Below, in pieces: positions 1-7,128 of a DNA stretch of 32,987 nucleotides (position 1 is the stretch's first letter; every line of letters begins with the position of its first letter). The translations under genes and the position numbers were made by a program. The stretch lies in assembly GCA_964610505.1 (NCBI GenBank), contig CAZSXU010000037.1, forward strand, positions 1 to 32,987. Reading direction: 5' to 3'. The notes under the pieces are model-generated. The model had not been told where the DNA came from, ran no database searches, and saw nothing but the letters and a program-made list of their open reading frames with translations. The DNA is from CAZSXU01 sp964610505 (lineage in GTDB: Bacteria > Arandabacterota > Arandabacteria > JAGLYR01).

Positions 1-131
1 CAAGAAGCTGGTGCTGTTGCGTTAATAGCCTTGGAACCGCGCGGATTTTCGGACACCCCTTGGTCAGCCAATCTGGATGGGTCATGATAGGGTATTCTGA
101 ACCTCGCGTAGTCCTTAGAAGGGGGGCACTC

Positions 132-866
132 TTGATACGCATTATTCCGTTGGTGCTGGCAATAGCCATGATTGCGAGTTTACCAGTACGCGCTCACTGC
201 CGTAGAGCAGATGAGTCAGCAAACCACCAAGCCAACCTGTCGGCAGGCTGGCCGCCGAACGAGCACGGCTCTCTGGCCATCCATCTGGTCGCTTCGTACG
301 AGTACTTACAGTGTGATGACTTGTGCCCGCCGAGCATGATGTGTGAAGACATCAACTGTGATCTGACGCTGGCGGAGCTTGAGGTATCGGGCGGGTACGG
401 CTACGCGGCGTTTGTTGCCTACAACATTGAGCAGGTGGAAGCGGTGGAGTTCTACGTCGTCGGCTGGCCGACAGCTGAGGTGAGCCCTAATTTCGAGGGG
501 CCTGTGTATTGCGCCTGGGAAGCGGGGTATGTAGTCGGAGAACCCTTCGAGAAGAGAGGTGGGATCGGAGGCGTAGCTGTCTTCCCCTGTGAACAGCCCT
601 GCAGCGGTATGTTCTGTTTCTGCACCATTGCATTTGGCCCCGAGATGTATGACTGGCTCCCCATCACGATCGCGTACAGCCCCAGCCAGTTCAGCTTCGA
701 CTACAGCTACTTCATCGATTGCAGCATCGCTGAGGTGATAACGCCCGTCTTCTACGAACACCCAGCTGTCATCGGCGGCACGTGCGAGCCGATTCCCAAC
801 TGTGAGCCGGGGCCGACGGGGAACGACGGCAGCACCTGGGGTAAGGTCAAGGCGCTCTATCGGTGA
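132..866 (+). CDS. Secreted Cys-rich hypothetical protein
   Basis: I do not recognise a named family. I chose the TTG at 132 because AAGGGGGG lies just upstream and the product then opens with a clean signal peptide (MIRIIPLVLAIAMIASLPVRA, shown here only as its type: Arg, hydrophobic core, Ala-rich end). An ATG at 84 in the same frame would add 16 residues before that signal. The mature protein of about 220 residues has many cysteines, often in CxxxxC or CxC spacing, suggesting disulfides outside the cytoplasm. A hydrophobic stretch with alternating Val, Glu and aromatic residues near the middle looks beta-rich. It ends in TWGKVKALYR, a tail I loosely associate with short secreted proteins of Eisenbacteria-like genomes (memory, not a search). 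It stands alone, with a repeat-rich spacer downstream. Function unknown. Confidence 0.65.
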   Translation: MIRIIPLVLAIAMIASLPVRAHCRRADESANHQANLSAGWPPNEHGSLAIHLVASYEYLQCDDLCPPSMMCEDINCDLTLAELEVSGGYGYAAFVAYNIEQVEAVEFYVVGWPTAEVSPNFEGPVYCAWEAGYVVGEPFEKRGGIGGVAVFPCEQPCSGMFCFCTIAFGPEMYDWLPITIAYSPSQFSFDYSYFIDCSIAEVITPVFYEHPAVIGGTCEPIPNCEPGPTGNDGSTWGKVKALYR

Positions 867-965
867 GCCTGAGAACCGAGTCGGAGTAGCACCGAGGCCC
901 GCCTTCCGGCGTGTTCTGTCGCCGTGTTGCAACGTCCATCCGTTCCGCCCGATTACCCTTCGACT

Positions 966-989
966 GGCCGCCGGGCTTGCCCGGCGGCC
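966..989. repeat. GC-rich hairpin, possible terminator
   Basis: GGCCGCCGGGC and its exact reverse complement are separated by TT, so an 11-bp palindromic stem lies 100 bp after the stop of the first gene. No T-run follows, so intrinsic termination is uncertain. Confidence 0.45.
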
Positions 990-1227
990 GCTCAGGACGA
1001 ACGGTGGGTGAACGGATCGCTCTTTGCTAGCGCGCCGCCGGGTTGCCGTCACAAGGTTCCCGATTCGCGATTTCCCATTCCCGATTCGCTTGGGTTCGTC
1101 GGGAATCGGCAATGGGGGATTCCCATCATACCTATCTGCGTCATCTGCGGAATCTGCGGAAAGGTTTGGGTTCCGAAGTCTGTGCAAATCTGTGAAATCT
1201 GTGGCTTGCCGTGGGGTTGTCAGTGTG

Positions 1228-1299
1228 GACATGGATTGCATCCACCCCGGCCGGGAGACCTGGGCCGGATTCTCGGCACAGGACTCTCGGCCACAGAGT
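1228..1299 (+). repeat. 72-bp direct repeat, copy 1
   Basis: Begins GACATGGATTGCATCC and ends GGCCACAGAGT. It is identical over 72 bp to 1446-1517. Inside it CCGGCC and GGCCGG form an inverted pair (about 1247-1268). The similarity continues, diverged, for another 60 bp or so through 'atctgtg' words and a shared TAGGGTTTTGGGGTTTT segment. Confidence 0.9.
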
Positions 1300-1406
1300 C
1301 TTTATCTGTGTACATCTGTGAAATCTGTGGCTAGGGTTTTGGGGTTTTCGAATCTGTGAGATCTGTGGCCGGCAGTGAGGGTTGTCAACGACCAGCAAAG
1401 AACGAG

Positions 1407-1440
1407 GAAATCGGAAATAGCAAATCGGAAATCGGAAATA
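1407..1440 (+). repeat. Short AAATCGG/AAATAG simple repeat
   Basis: Four near-copies of a GGAAATCGG / GGAAATAGC word run together immediately left of the second 72-bp repeat copy. It may mark a recombination or slippage site. Confidence 0.6.
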
Positions 1441-1445
1441 GGGTC

Positions 1446-1517
1446 GACATGGATTGCATCCACCCCGGCCGGGAGACCTGGGCCGGATTCTCGGCACAGG
1501 ACTCTCGGCCACAGAGT
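1446..1517 (+). repeat. 72-bp direct repeat, copy 2
   Basis: An exact copy of 1228-1299, with start-to-start spacing of 218 bp. Downstream it continues into 'atctgcgtaatctg' words and the same TAGGGTTTTGGGGTTTT segment as copy 1, so the duplicated module is about 130 bp with a perfectly kept 72-bp core. Confidence 0.9.
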
Positions 1518-1601
1518 TGATCTGCGTAATCTGCGTAATCTGTGGATAGGGTTTTGGGGTTTTTGAATCTGTGAGATCGGAAACGGCCGTCAAATTTTTC
1601 C

Positions 1602-1629
1602 TTGACTTTGCGATGGATTTGTCTATCCT
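1602..1629 (+). promoter_or_regulatory. Sigma-70-type promoter of the nuo operon
   Basis: TTGACT (1602-1607) and TATCCT (1624-1629) are separated by 16 bp, with an AT-rich CAAATTTTTC stretch just upstream that resembles an UP element. Transcription would begin near 1636, giving a leader of about 57 nt before nuoA. Confidence 0.6.
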
Positions 1630-1692
1630 CTGGGGTTCTTCGTTGCCTGTATCGCACCCTCTACTCTGACCTATTCGGCGAGGGGTCCGTAG

Positions 1693-2136
1693 ATGCACTT
1701 CCATTTCGCGACCGCAATGATATTCCTCGCCGGGGCGGCGGCCTTCGTCCTGGTGATTCTCATTGTGGGGTCTTTCGTCCGGCCCAAACTTCCGAACCGC
1801 GAAAAGCTCTCTGTCTATGAGTGCGGCGAGCGTCCCATCGGGGAGGCCTGGTTCAATTTCAACCCCCGATTCTACATTATCGCCCTTATTTTCATCATCT
1901 TCGAAGTCGAAATCGCTCTGACCTTCCCCGTGGCCGTGGTGTACAAGGAATGGCTGGCCGAGCATCGGGGATGGGTTGCTTTCGTCGAGCTGGCCGTCTT
2001 TCTTGCGATTCTGGCGGTTGCGCTCGTATACGTCTGGCGCAAAGGGGATCTGGAGTGGTTGAAGACACTCGATCACCAACCCCACCTCAAGGGGCGGAAA
2101 GAACAATCGTCACCGTCGACACACCCGGGGTCCTGA
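1693..2136 (+). CDS. nuoA: NADH-quinone oxidoreductase subunit A
   Basis: Small membrane subunit at the junction of the membrane arm and the peripheral arm of complex I. Three hydrophobic segments lie at about residues 8-29, 60-82 and 94-115. The long loop between the first two carries the family hallmark YECGERP (residues 42-48), and acidic residues E71 and E73 lie in the second helix as usual. The ATG at 1693 follows GAGGGG at suitable distance. At 147 residues it is full length, but the last 20 or so residues after WRKGDLEWLK are low-complexity and out of character. They overlap the inferred start of nuoB, so the coding end may be a read-on extension rather than functional sequence. First gene of an 11-gene operon. 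Confidence 0.96.
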   Translation: MHFHFATAMIFLAGAAAFVLVILIVGSFVRPKLPNREKLSVYECGERPIGEAWFNFNPRFYIIALIFIIFEVEIALTFPVAVVYKEWLAEHRGWVAFVELAVFLAILAVALVYVWRKGDLEWLKTLDHQPHLKGRKEQSSPSTHPGS

Positions 2137-2606
2137 CGACCAAGCTGGATTGGGTGATCGACTGGGGGCGGAAATCCTCCATCTGGTTCTATCTGTTTGC
2201 GACGGCCTGTTGCGGGATCGAGCTCATGCAGACGGGCGGACCCAGAGCGGATCTCGACCGCTTCGGGGCGGTGCCCCGCGCCAGTCCCAGACACTCCGAT
2301 CTCATGATCGTGGCGGGCACCATCACGTACAAGATGGCCGGTAGAGTGCGTCTTCTCTTCGATCAGATGCCTGAGCCGAAGTACGTGATTTCCATGGGCA
2401 GCTGCTCCAACTGCGGCGGACTGTTCCAGCCGGGCTATTCGGTGCTCAAGGGCGTCGACAAAGTCATTCCGGTCGATGCCTACCTTCCCGGATGCCCGCC
2501 CAGGCCCGAGGCGCTCACCGAAGCGGTTCTGAGGCTCCAGGACAAGATGATGCGGGAGAAGTGGTTCACCCGGATGAAGACTCCGGCCGGAGGGGAAAAG
2601 GTCTAG
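2055..2606 (+). CDS. nuoB: NADH-quinone oxidoreductase subunit B (cluster N2)
   Basis: Peripheral-arm subunit that binds the terminal 4Fe-4S cluster N2, which passes electrons to quinone. All four ligands are present: the tandem Cys52-Cys53 in TACCGIEL, Cys117 in MGSCSNCGG and Cys147 in PGCPPRPE, with spacing close to that of E. coli NuoB. The start is the weak point. I chose GTG at 2055, preceded by AAAGGGGA, which overlaps nuoA by 82 bp. No ATG, GTG or TTG lies between it and GTG 2154, which would remove the conserved LTTKLDWVIDW region. Homology to the family is convincing from about residue 26 on. The last codon abuts the nuoC start directly, indicating translational coupling. Confidence 0.92.
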   Translation: MVEDTRSPTPPQGAERTIVTVDTPGVLTTKLDWVIDWGRKSSIWFYLFATACCGIELMQTGGPRADLDRFGAVPRASPRHSDLMIVAGTITYKMAGRVRLLFDQMPEPKYVISMGSCSNCGGLFQPGYSVLKGVDKVIPVDAYLPGCPPRPEALTEAVLRLQDKMMREKWFTRMKTPAGGEKV

Positions 2607-3191
2607 GTGGATACGAGCCAGGTTGCCGAGAGAATCAAGGCCAAGTTCGGAGAGGCGGGGGTTGAATTCCATCCCGAGACGGCGGATCCATTCATCATCG
2701 TCCCGGCGGAGAAGATCGTGGAAATCTGCCGGTTCCTGCGTGAAGATTCCGAGATCCGACTCGATGCGTTTTCCAGCATTACCGGAGTGGACTGGCCCGA
2801 GGAGGGATTGATCGACGTCGTCTACCACCTCGCCTCCTACCGGCATCACCACGTTTGCACCCTCAAAGTCCGACTGCCCCGCGACCATCCCGAGGCGCCC
2901 ACCATCGAGACCGTCTGGAAGGCGGCCAACTGGTTCGAACGGGAGACCTACGATCTTCTCGGGGTGCGCTTCAAGGGGCACTCGAACCTGAAACGGCTTC
3001 TCCTGCCGGACGACTGGGAGGGCCACCCCCTTCGCAAGGACTACGAGGAGAAACCCGAGTACCACGGGATAGAAACCACGCGCGAGGATCCCATGAAGGT
3101 CCTCGAGCCCGCGCCGTGGGGACCGGCCCCGGCCCCAAAAGAGAAGCCGGAGAGCGAGAAGGACAAGGATGGAGAATCCGAAGGATCCTAG
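2607..3191 (+). CDS. nuoC: NADH-quinone oxidoreductase subunit C (30 kDa)
   Basis: Hydrophilic Q-module subunit without cofactors. The 30-kDa signature is clear: ERETYDLLGVRF, then HSNLKRLLLPDDW and HPLRKDY (about residues 112-150). The start is GTG directly after the nuoB stop, with a purine-rich GGAGGGGAAAAGG upstream. It is a separate protein, not fused to NuoD as in E. coli. The C-terminal 30 or so residues after the HPLRKDY region are a Pro/Glu/Lys-rich charged tail, probably disordered. Its 3' end overlaps nuoD by 23 bp, so the tail codons also carry the nuoD translation start signals. Confidence 0.95.
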   Translation: MDTSQVAERIKAKFGEAGVEFHPETADPFIIVPAEKIVEICRFLREDSEIRLDAFSSITGVDWPEEGLIDVVYHLASYRHHHVCTLKVRLPRDHPEAPTIETVWKAANWFERETYDLLGVRFKGHSNLKRLLLPDDWEGHPLRKDYEEKPEYHGIETTREDPMKVLEPAPWGPAPAPKEKPESEKDKDGESEGS

Positions 3192-4332
3192 GATACTCGA
3201 ACTTCACGTGCCCCAGGCGCCCGCGGTCCCGGGGGAAATGCTGGTCAATATGGGCCCGCAGCATCCCGCCACCCATGGGGTGTTGAATTTCCTGATGGTG
3301 ACCGACGGAGAAGTCATCCATAAGGCGATCCCGAATTGCGGGTACCTCCATCGGGGGATGGAGAAGATTGCGGAGATGACCCCGTACCCCGCGTACATGC
3401 CGTATACGGACCGGATCGACTACCTGGGAGCGATGTTCGCCAACCAGGGCTACGCCATGGCCGTCGAGAAGATCCTGGGCATCGAAGTTCCGCGCCGGGC
3501 CGAATACTGCCGGGTGATCGCCTGCGAACTCAACCGGATTGCCTCCCATCTCATTGCCACCGGATGTTCGGCCATGGATCTCGGCGCCTTCACCCCGTTC
3601 ACGCACTGGCTTCGGGAGCGGGAGACCATCAACGATCTCACCGAGGAACTCTGCGGAGCCCGCCTGACCTACAACTACATGCGGATCGGCGGAGTCTCGG
3701 CCGACCTTCCGGAGGGGTTCTCGGACCGCGTCCTCCGCTTCCTGGACCATTTCGAACCCGTCATCACCGAGTTTGACCGCCTGATCTCCCTCAACAAGAT
3801 CTTCATGGAACGGCTGGTGAACCTGGTCCCCATATCGACGGAAGAGGCCATGGACTGGGGCCTCGTGGGACCCAACCTCCGGGCATCGGGCGTGGAGGTC
3901 GATCTGCGGAAACACCCCGGTTATTCCGTATACGGCGATTTCGACTTCCAGGTGATCACCGGCCGCGGATTCAAGGGGCAGATCGGAGATTCCTATGACC
4001 GGTACTATGTGCGGGTCCTGGAGATGTACGAATCGTGCAAGATTCTCCGCCAGGCGCTGGAAAAGATGCCTGACGGCCCGATCATGGCCGAAGTGCCGAA
4101 GAAACTGAAACCCGAGAAGAACGAGGCTTACGCACGGGTCGAGAGCGTCCGAGGAGAGATGGGCTACTACGTAATCTCCGACGGCACGGACAAGCCCTAC
4201 CGCTTGAAAGTCAAAACCGGGTCCTTCCCTGCGATGGCCATGATGGAGAAGGCCAGCGAGGGCGTGATGGTCGCCGACGTGGTGGCTCTCATCTCCGCCT
4301 TCGACCTGATCGCTCCCGAAATCGACCGGTAA
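3169..4332 (+). CDS. nuoD: NADH-quinone oxidoreductase subunit D (49 kDa)
   Basis: Q-module subunit that forms the quinone-binding cavity with NuoB; it belongs to the same superfamily as the NiFe-hydrogenase large subunit. The family motif LHRGMEK lies at residues 60-66, and the N-terminal NMGPQHPATHG segment that lines the quinone pocket is intact (His residues about 28 and 32). The paired cysteines that hold NiFe in hydrogenases are absent, as expected for a true complex I subunit. Length of 387 residues is normal. The ATG at 3169 lies inside the nuoC end and is preceded by AAGGACAAGG. nuoH follows after 9 bp; nuoE, F and G, which sit between D and H in E. coli, are missing here. Confidence 0.97.
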   Translation: MENPKDPRILELHVPQAPAVPGEMLVNMGPQHPATHGVLNFLMVTDGEVIHKAIPNCGYLHRGMEKIAEMTPYPAYMPYTDRIDYLGAMFANQGYAMAVEKILGIEVPRRAEYCRVIACELNRIASHLIATGCSAMDLGAFTPFTHWLRERETINDLTEELCGARLTYNYMRIGGVSADLPEGFSDRVLRFLDHFEPVITEFDRLISLNKIFMERLVNLVPISTEEAMDWGLVGPNLRASGVEVDLRKHPGYSVYGDFDFQVITGRGFKGQIGDSYDRYYVRVLEMYESCKILRQALEKMPDGPIMAEVPKKLKPEKNEAYARVESVRGEMGYYVISDGTDKPYRLKVKTGSFPAMAMMEKASEGVMVADVVALISAFDLIAPEIDR

Positions 4333-4341
4333 GAGGACACG

Positions 4342-5589
4342 ATGCAGACACTGGCCGACATTCTGATCCAAAAAATCTTCGGGGTCTCGCCCCAGGGGTG
4401 GTTCTGGACCGGCACCTGCTACCTGGTTGTGATCGTGCTGTTCTGCCTGGTGTTGCTCATCTTCGCGGCCCTGTTCGCGGGGATCACCAGTTGGGTGGAG
4501 CGCCGGATCGCCGCCCGGATGATGAGCCGGGTCGGGCCCAACCGGGTCGGGCCGCAGGGGTTCCTGCAGTGGCTGGCGGACGGGCTGAAGCTCTTCCTGA
4601 AGGAAGACATCATCCCGTCCGGCGCCGACTGGCCCCTCTACCGAATGGCCCCCTATTTCGTCTTCGCCGGTATGTTCGGCACCTTCGTCGCCCTCCCCTT
4701 CGGTGCATCATTGGTCGCCGCGGATCTCAACGTTGGAATCTACTATCTGCTGGCGGTTACGGCTTTCGTGATCGTCGGCATCATCATGGGCGGGTGGTCG
4801 TCCAACAACAAGTGGGCGCTCTTCGGCGGCATCCGTTCGGCGGCGCAGCTCGTGTCCTATGAGATCCCCTCCGGGCTGACCGTCCTGGTGGTCGTCCTCT
4901 TGACGGGAAGCCTCTCCACACAGGAAATCATCAAGGCCCAGGGAGGGCTGCCCTGGGATTGGTTTATCTTCCACAGCCCGTTCACCGTGGCCGCCTTCTT
5001 CATTTTTGTCACGGCCGCGCTGGCCGAGGGCAACCGAACCCCCTTTGATCTTCCTGAGGCCGAGAGCGAGCTGGTGGCGGGCTATGCGACCGAGTATTCC
5101 GGGTTCCGGTTCGTCGTCTTCTTCTTCGCCGAATGGGCGAACCTCTGGGTCATGAGCGCTCTCATGGTGATCCTGTTCCTGGGAGGCTGGCGGATCCCCT
5201 TTGTCTCGGTCGAAGCCACGACCTCCACCTGGTGGCTCATCGCCCTCAGCTTTGTGATCTTCTGTGTAAAGACCCTGGTGATGGTATTTTTCGTCATTCA
5301 TATTCGCTGGACGCTGCCCCGCCTTCGCATCGACCAGATGATGAAGATGTGCTGGACGTACCTGGTCCCGGCGGCTCTGGTGTGCATTCTCGGCACGATG
5401 GTGTGGATGGGCATCGCCGATTGGCAGACGATTCCGGGCCGGGCGATGCGGGGCCTCATGTTCCTCATCGCCGCCTTTGTCGCCCTTAAGTGGCTGGCGC
5501 GAGTCCGTTACACCTATATGAGCGACCGCGACCTGTACCAGAAGATGGACGGCAGGCCGCTGTGGTATCCGCCCTGGCGGCTGCCTTAA
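4342..5589 (+). CDS. nuoH: NADH-quinone oxidoreductase subunit H
   Basis: Polytopic heel subunit that couples quinone reduction to the membrane arm. The diagnostic first-loop motif SWVERRIAARMMSRVGPNR is present near residues 49-68. The acidic loop PFDLPEAESELVAGYATEYSG (one residue over a 20-mer, so cited by position 234-254) carries the conserved glutamates facing the quinone channel. About eight to nine hydrophobic helices are visible. At 415 residues it is longer than the 325 of E. coli, with extra length in the loops and at the C-terminal end. ATG follows AAGAGGACACG. A 52-bp gap with an 8-bp tandem repeat separates it from nuoI. Confidence 0.96.
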   Translation: MQTLADILIQKIFGVSPQGWFWTGTCYLVVIVLFCLVLLIFAALFAGITSWVERRIAARMMSRVGPNRVGPQGFLQWLADGLKLFLKEDIIPSGADWPLYRMAPYFVFAGMFGTFVALPFGASLVAADLNVGIYYLLAVTAFVIVGIIMGGWSSNNKWALFGGIRSAAQLVSYEIPSGLTVLVVVLLTGSLSTQEIIKAQGGLPWDWFIFHSPFTVAAFFIFVTAALAEGNRTPFDLPEAESELVAGYATEYSGFRFVVFFFAEWANLWVMSALMVILFLGGWRIPFVSVEATTSTWWLIALSFVIFCVKTLVMVFFVIHIRWTLPRLRIDQMMKMCWTYLVPAALVCILGTMVWMGIADWQTIPGRAMRGLMFLIAAFVALKWLARVRYTYMSDRDLYQKMDGRPLWYPPWRLP

Positions 5590-5601
5590 GAGCGGAGCAT
5601 T

Positions 5602-5629
5602 AGAGCAATAGAACAATAGAGCAATAGAC
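5602..5629 (+). repeat. AGAGCAAT tandem repeat between nuoH and nuoI
   Basis: Three and a half 8-bp units (AGAGCAAT, AGAACAAT, AGAGCAAT, AGAC) fill most of the 52-bp gap directly before the nuoI ribosome-binding site AAGGAG. A related GAGCAATGG word recurs before nuoN. Confidence 0.7.
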
Positions 5630-5641
5630 CAAGGAGAGCTC

Positions 5642-6214
5642 GTGAGCGCGGTTTCACACTACATCGGGAACATCTGGACGGCGGCGACCTCGTTCTTCGA
5701 AGGTCTGTCCGTCACCATGAGCTGGATGTTTCGTCGCCCCATGACGATCCAGTACCCGGACAAGATCGACAAACCCATCGACCAGCAGCTTCCCGAGCGG
5801 TACCGGGGGTTTCTCGAGGTGGACATCCGGTACTGCATTGGATGTTCGGCCTGCATGCGGGCCTGCCCGATCGACTGCATTCGAATGGAGGTCGCCAAGC
5901 ACCCCGAATCGGGCACGAGAATGCTCACCCGCTTCGACATCGACGTCTCCAAGTGCATGTTCTGCGGGTTGTGCACCGAGGTCTGCCCGACGGGATGCCT
6001 TCACCACACGAAGCTGTTCGAGGGGACCAACGCGCACATCGAGAACCTGGTGCTTCGCTACGTCGATGTCCCGGTGGAACCTTTCAAGATGAAGAAGGGC
6101 GAGGAAAATCCCATCGACCGGAGCGGAAACATCGCGCGGTCCCGACTCAAGGATTTCTTCGCTCCGGCCCCTCCGGAATTCCAGGGCTCTCGGCAGGGAG
6201 ATCTGACAGGATGA
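5642..6214 (+). CDS. nuoI: NADH-quinone oxidoreductase subunit I (2x 4Fe-4S)
   Basis: Ferredoxin-like subunit carrying clusters N6a and N6b, the wire from the electron-input module to N2. Two full CxxCxxCxxxCP motifs are seen: Cys65, 68, 71, 75 and Cys105, 108, 111, 115. The N-terminal 35 residues form the amphipathic anchor that rests on the membrane arm. The GTG start at 5642 follows AAGGAGAGCTC. Length is 190 residues; the C-terminal 40 or so residues are charged and poorly conserved in the family. The stop TGA overlaps the nuoJ ATG (ATGA), so the two are translationally coupled. Confidence 0.97.
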   Translation: MSAVSHYIGNIWTAATSFFEGLSVTMSWMFRRPMTIQYPDKIDKPIDQQLPERYRGFLEVDIRYCIGCSACMRACPIDCIRMEVAKHPESGTRMLTRFDIDVSKCMFCGLCTEVCPTGCLHHTKLFEGTNAHIENLVLRYVDVPVEPFKMKKGEENPIDRSGNIARSRLKDFFAPAPPEFQGSRQGDLTG

Positions 6215-6750
6215 TCGCACTGAACTGGTTCGACATCGTATTCTACGTGTTCGCCTTGGTCCTGGTGGCGAGCAGCCTGATGGTGGCCTTCTCCCGAAAT
6301 CTCATTTATTCCGCCTTCGCTCTCCTCGGGAGCCTGGTCAGCGTCGCCGTGCTGTTCGTGCTTCTCTCGGCCGACTTTCTCGCCGTCACGCAAATCCTGA
6401 TTTACATGGGCGGGATTCTGGTGCTCATCCTCTTCGCCATCATGCTGACATCGACCATTCGAGAGGTACGGGTGTCCAATCGGTACATCGGTGAATCGCC
6501 GGCGTTCCTGGTCACCGCCTTTTCCTTTCTCCTTCTGGCGGTGATTTCCATTCGGGCCCCCTGGCTGAAGGCGGTCGTTCAGCCGTCGGGACCGACGACG
6601 CGCGAGATCGGGAACAGCCTGCTGACGACATACATCCTTCCCTTCGAGATTGCTTCGGTGCTGCTCCTGATTGCCGTGGTGGGCGCCGTGGTGTTGGCCC
6701 GCAAAGAAGTCAAGGATCCCGGCGAGCAGGGCGGGGCCGCAGACACGTAG
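6211..6750 (+). CDS. nuoJ: NADH-quinone oxidoreductase subunit J
   Basis: Membrane subunit of the E-channel region. It has five hydrophobic helices in 179 residues. The third helix contains the conserved VTQILIYMGGILVLILFAIML segment (cited by position about 58-78), whose pi-bulge is thought to change during turnover. I start it at the ATG overlapping the nuoI stop (ATGA), which begins MIALNWFD and gives normal family length; a start further upstream would run inside nuoI in another frame. A Pro/Gly/Ala-rich tail ends the protein. nuoK follows after 47 bp. Confidence 0.95.
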   Translation: MIALNWFDIVFYVFALVLVASSLMVAFSRNLIYSAFALLGSLVSVAVLFVLLSADFLAVTQILIYMGGILVLILFAIMLTSTIREVRVSNRYIGESPAFLVTAFSFLLLAVISIRAPWLKAVVQPSGPTTREIGNSLLTTYILPFEIASVLLLIAVVGAVVLARKEVKDPGEQGGAADT

Positions 6751-6797
6751 GGCACCCGTGAAAACGGGGCGGGTCAGAAACATGTGGAGGTTCTGAG

Positions 6798-7109
6798 ATG
6801 CACGTCGGGTTGAGTCACTTCCTTGTCCTGGGGGCCGTTCTGTTCGCCGCCGGGCTCTACTGCGTCCTTACGCGCAGAAACGCCATCGGCGTGCTTCTCG
6901 GAGTGGAGCTCATCCTGAACGGGGCCAACGTCAACCTTGCGGCTTTTTCGCACTACTCGGCGGGCGAGATCGGGGGCCAGATCTTTGCGCTGTTCGCGAT
7001 CGTCCTGGCCGCGGCGGAGGCCGCTGTGGCCCTGGCCATCGTGCTGGCCATCTACCGTACGTTCCACGAATCGATTGACATGGAGGATGCCTCCCTGTTG
7101 AAGGGATAG
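6798..7109 (+). CDS. nuoK: NADH-quinone oxidoreductase subunit K
   Basis: Small three-helix membrane subunit, 103 residues, related to MrpC. The two membrane glutamates needed for proton transfer are present: E37 in GVELILNGANVN and E74 in AAAEAAVALA, matching E36 and E72 of E. coli. ATG is preceded by a strong GGAGG at good spacing. nuoL starts 19 bp downstream. Confidence 0.97.
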   Translation: MHVGLSHFLVLGAVLFAAGLYCVLTRRNAIGVLLGVELILNGANVNLAAFSHYSAGEIGGQIFALFAIVLAAAEAAVALAIVLAIYRTFHESIDMEDASLLKG

Positions 7110-7128
7110 CGCCAATCCGAGGTCAAGA

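Larger units (their letters stand above)
867..1692. other. Repeat-rich spacer upstream of nuoA
   Basis: No gene is visible. The stretch holds a GC-rich hairpin (966-989), an imperfect 13-bp inverted repeat (1074-1086 with 1104-1116, 12 of 13 pairing), several runs of 'atctgcg/atctgtg' words spaced about 10-12 bp apart (1133-1203, 1301-1332, 1345-1369, 1518-1547, 1567-1577), two perfect 72-bp copies of a longer unit, a simple AAATCGG-type repeat (1407-1440), and at its right end the nuo promoter. Reading frames here are repeat translations without protein character. Confidence 0.8.

Noticed and set aside
1133..1580. CRISPR array
   Set aside because: The repeated words are only 7-10 bp and irregularly spaced, and the 72-bp units number only two. 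No cas gene is nearby.
3169..4332. NiFe-hydrogenase large subunit (group 4) instead of NuoD
   Set aside because: The paired CxxC motifs for the metal site are missing, and all neighbouring subunits are complex I type.
2971..4371. 466-codon minus-strand open frame opposite nuoD
   Set aside because: It mirrors nuoD codons; no start signals or motifs of its own. The same applies to long antisense frames at 8212-9522, 9485-10585 and 17893-19404.
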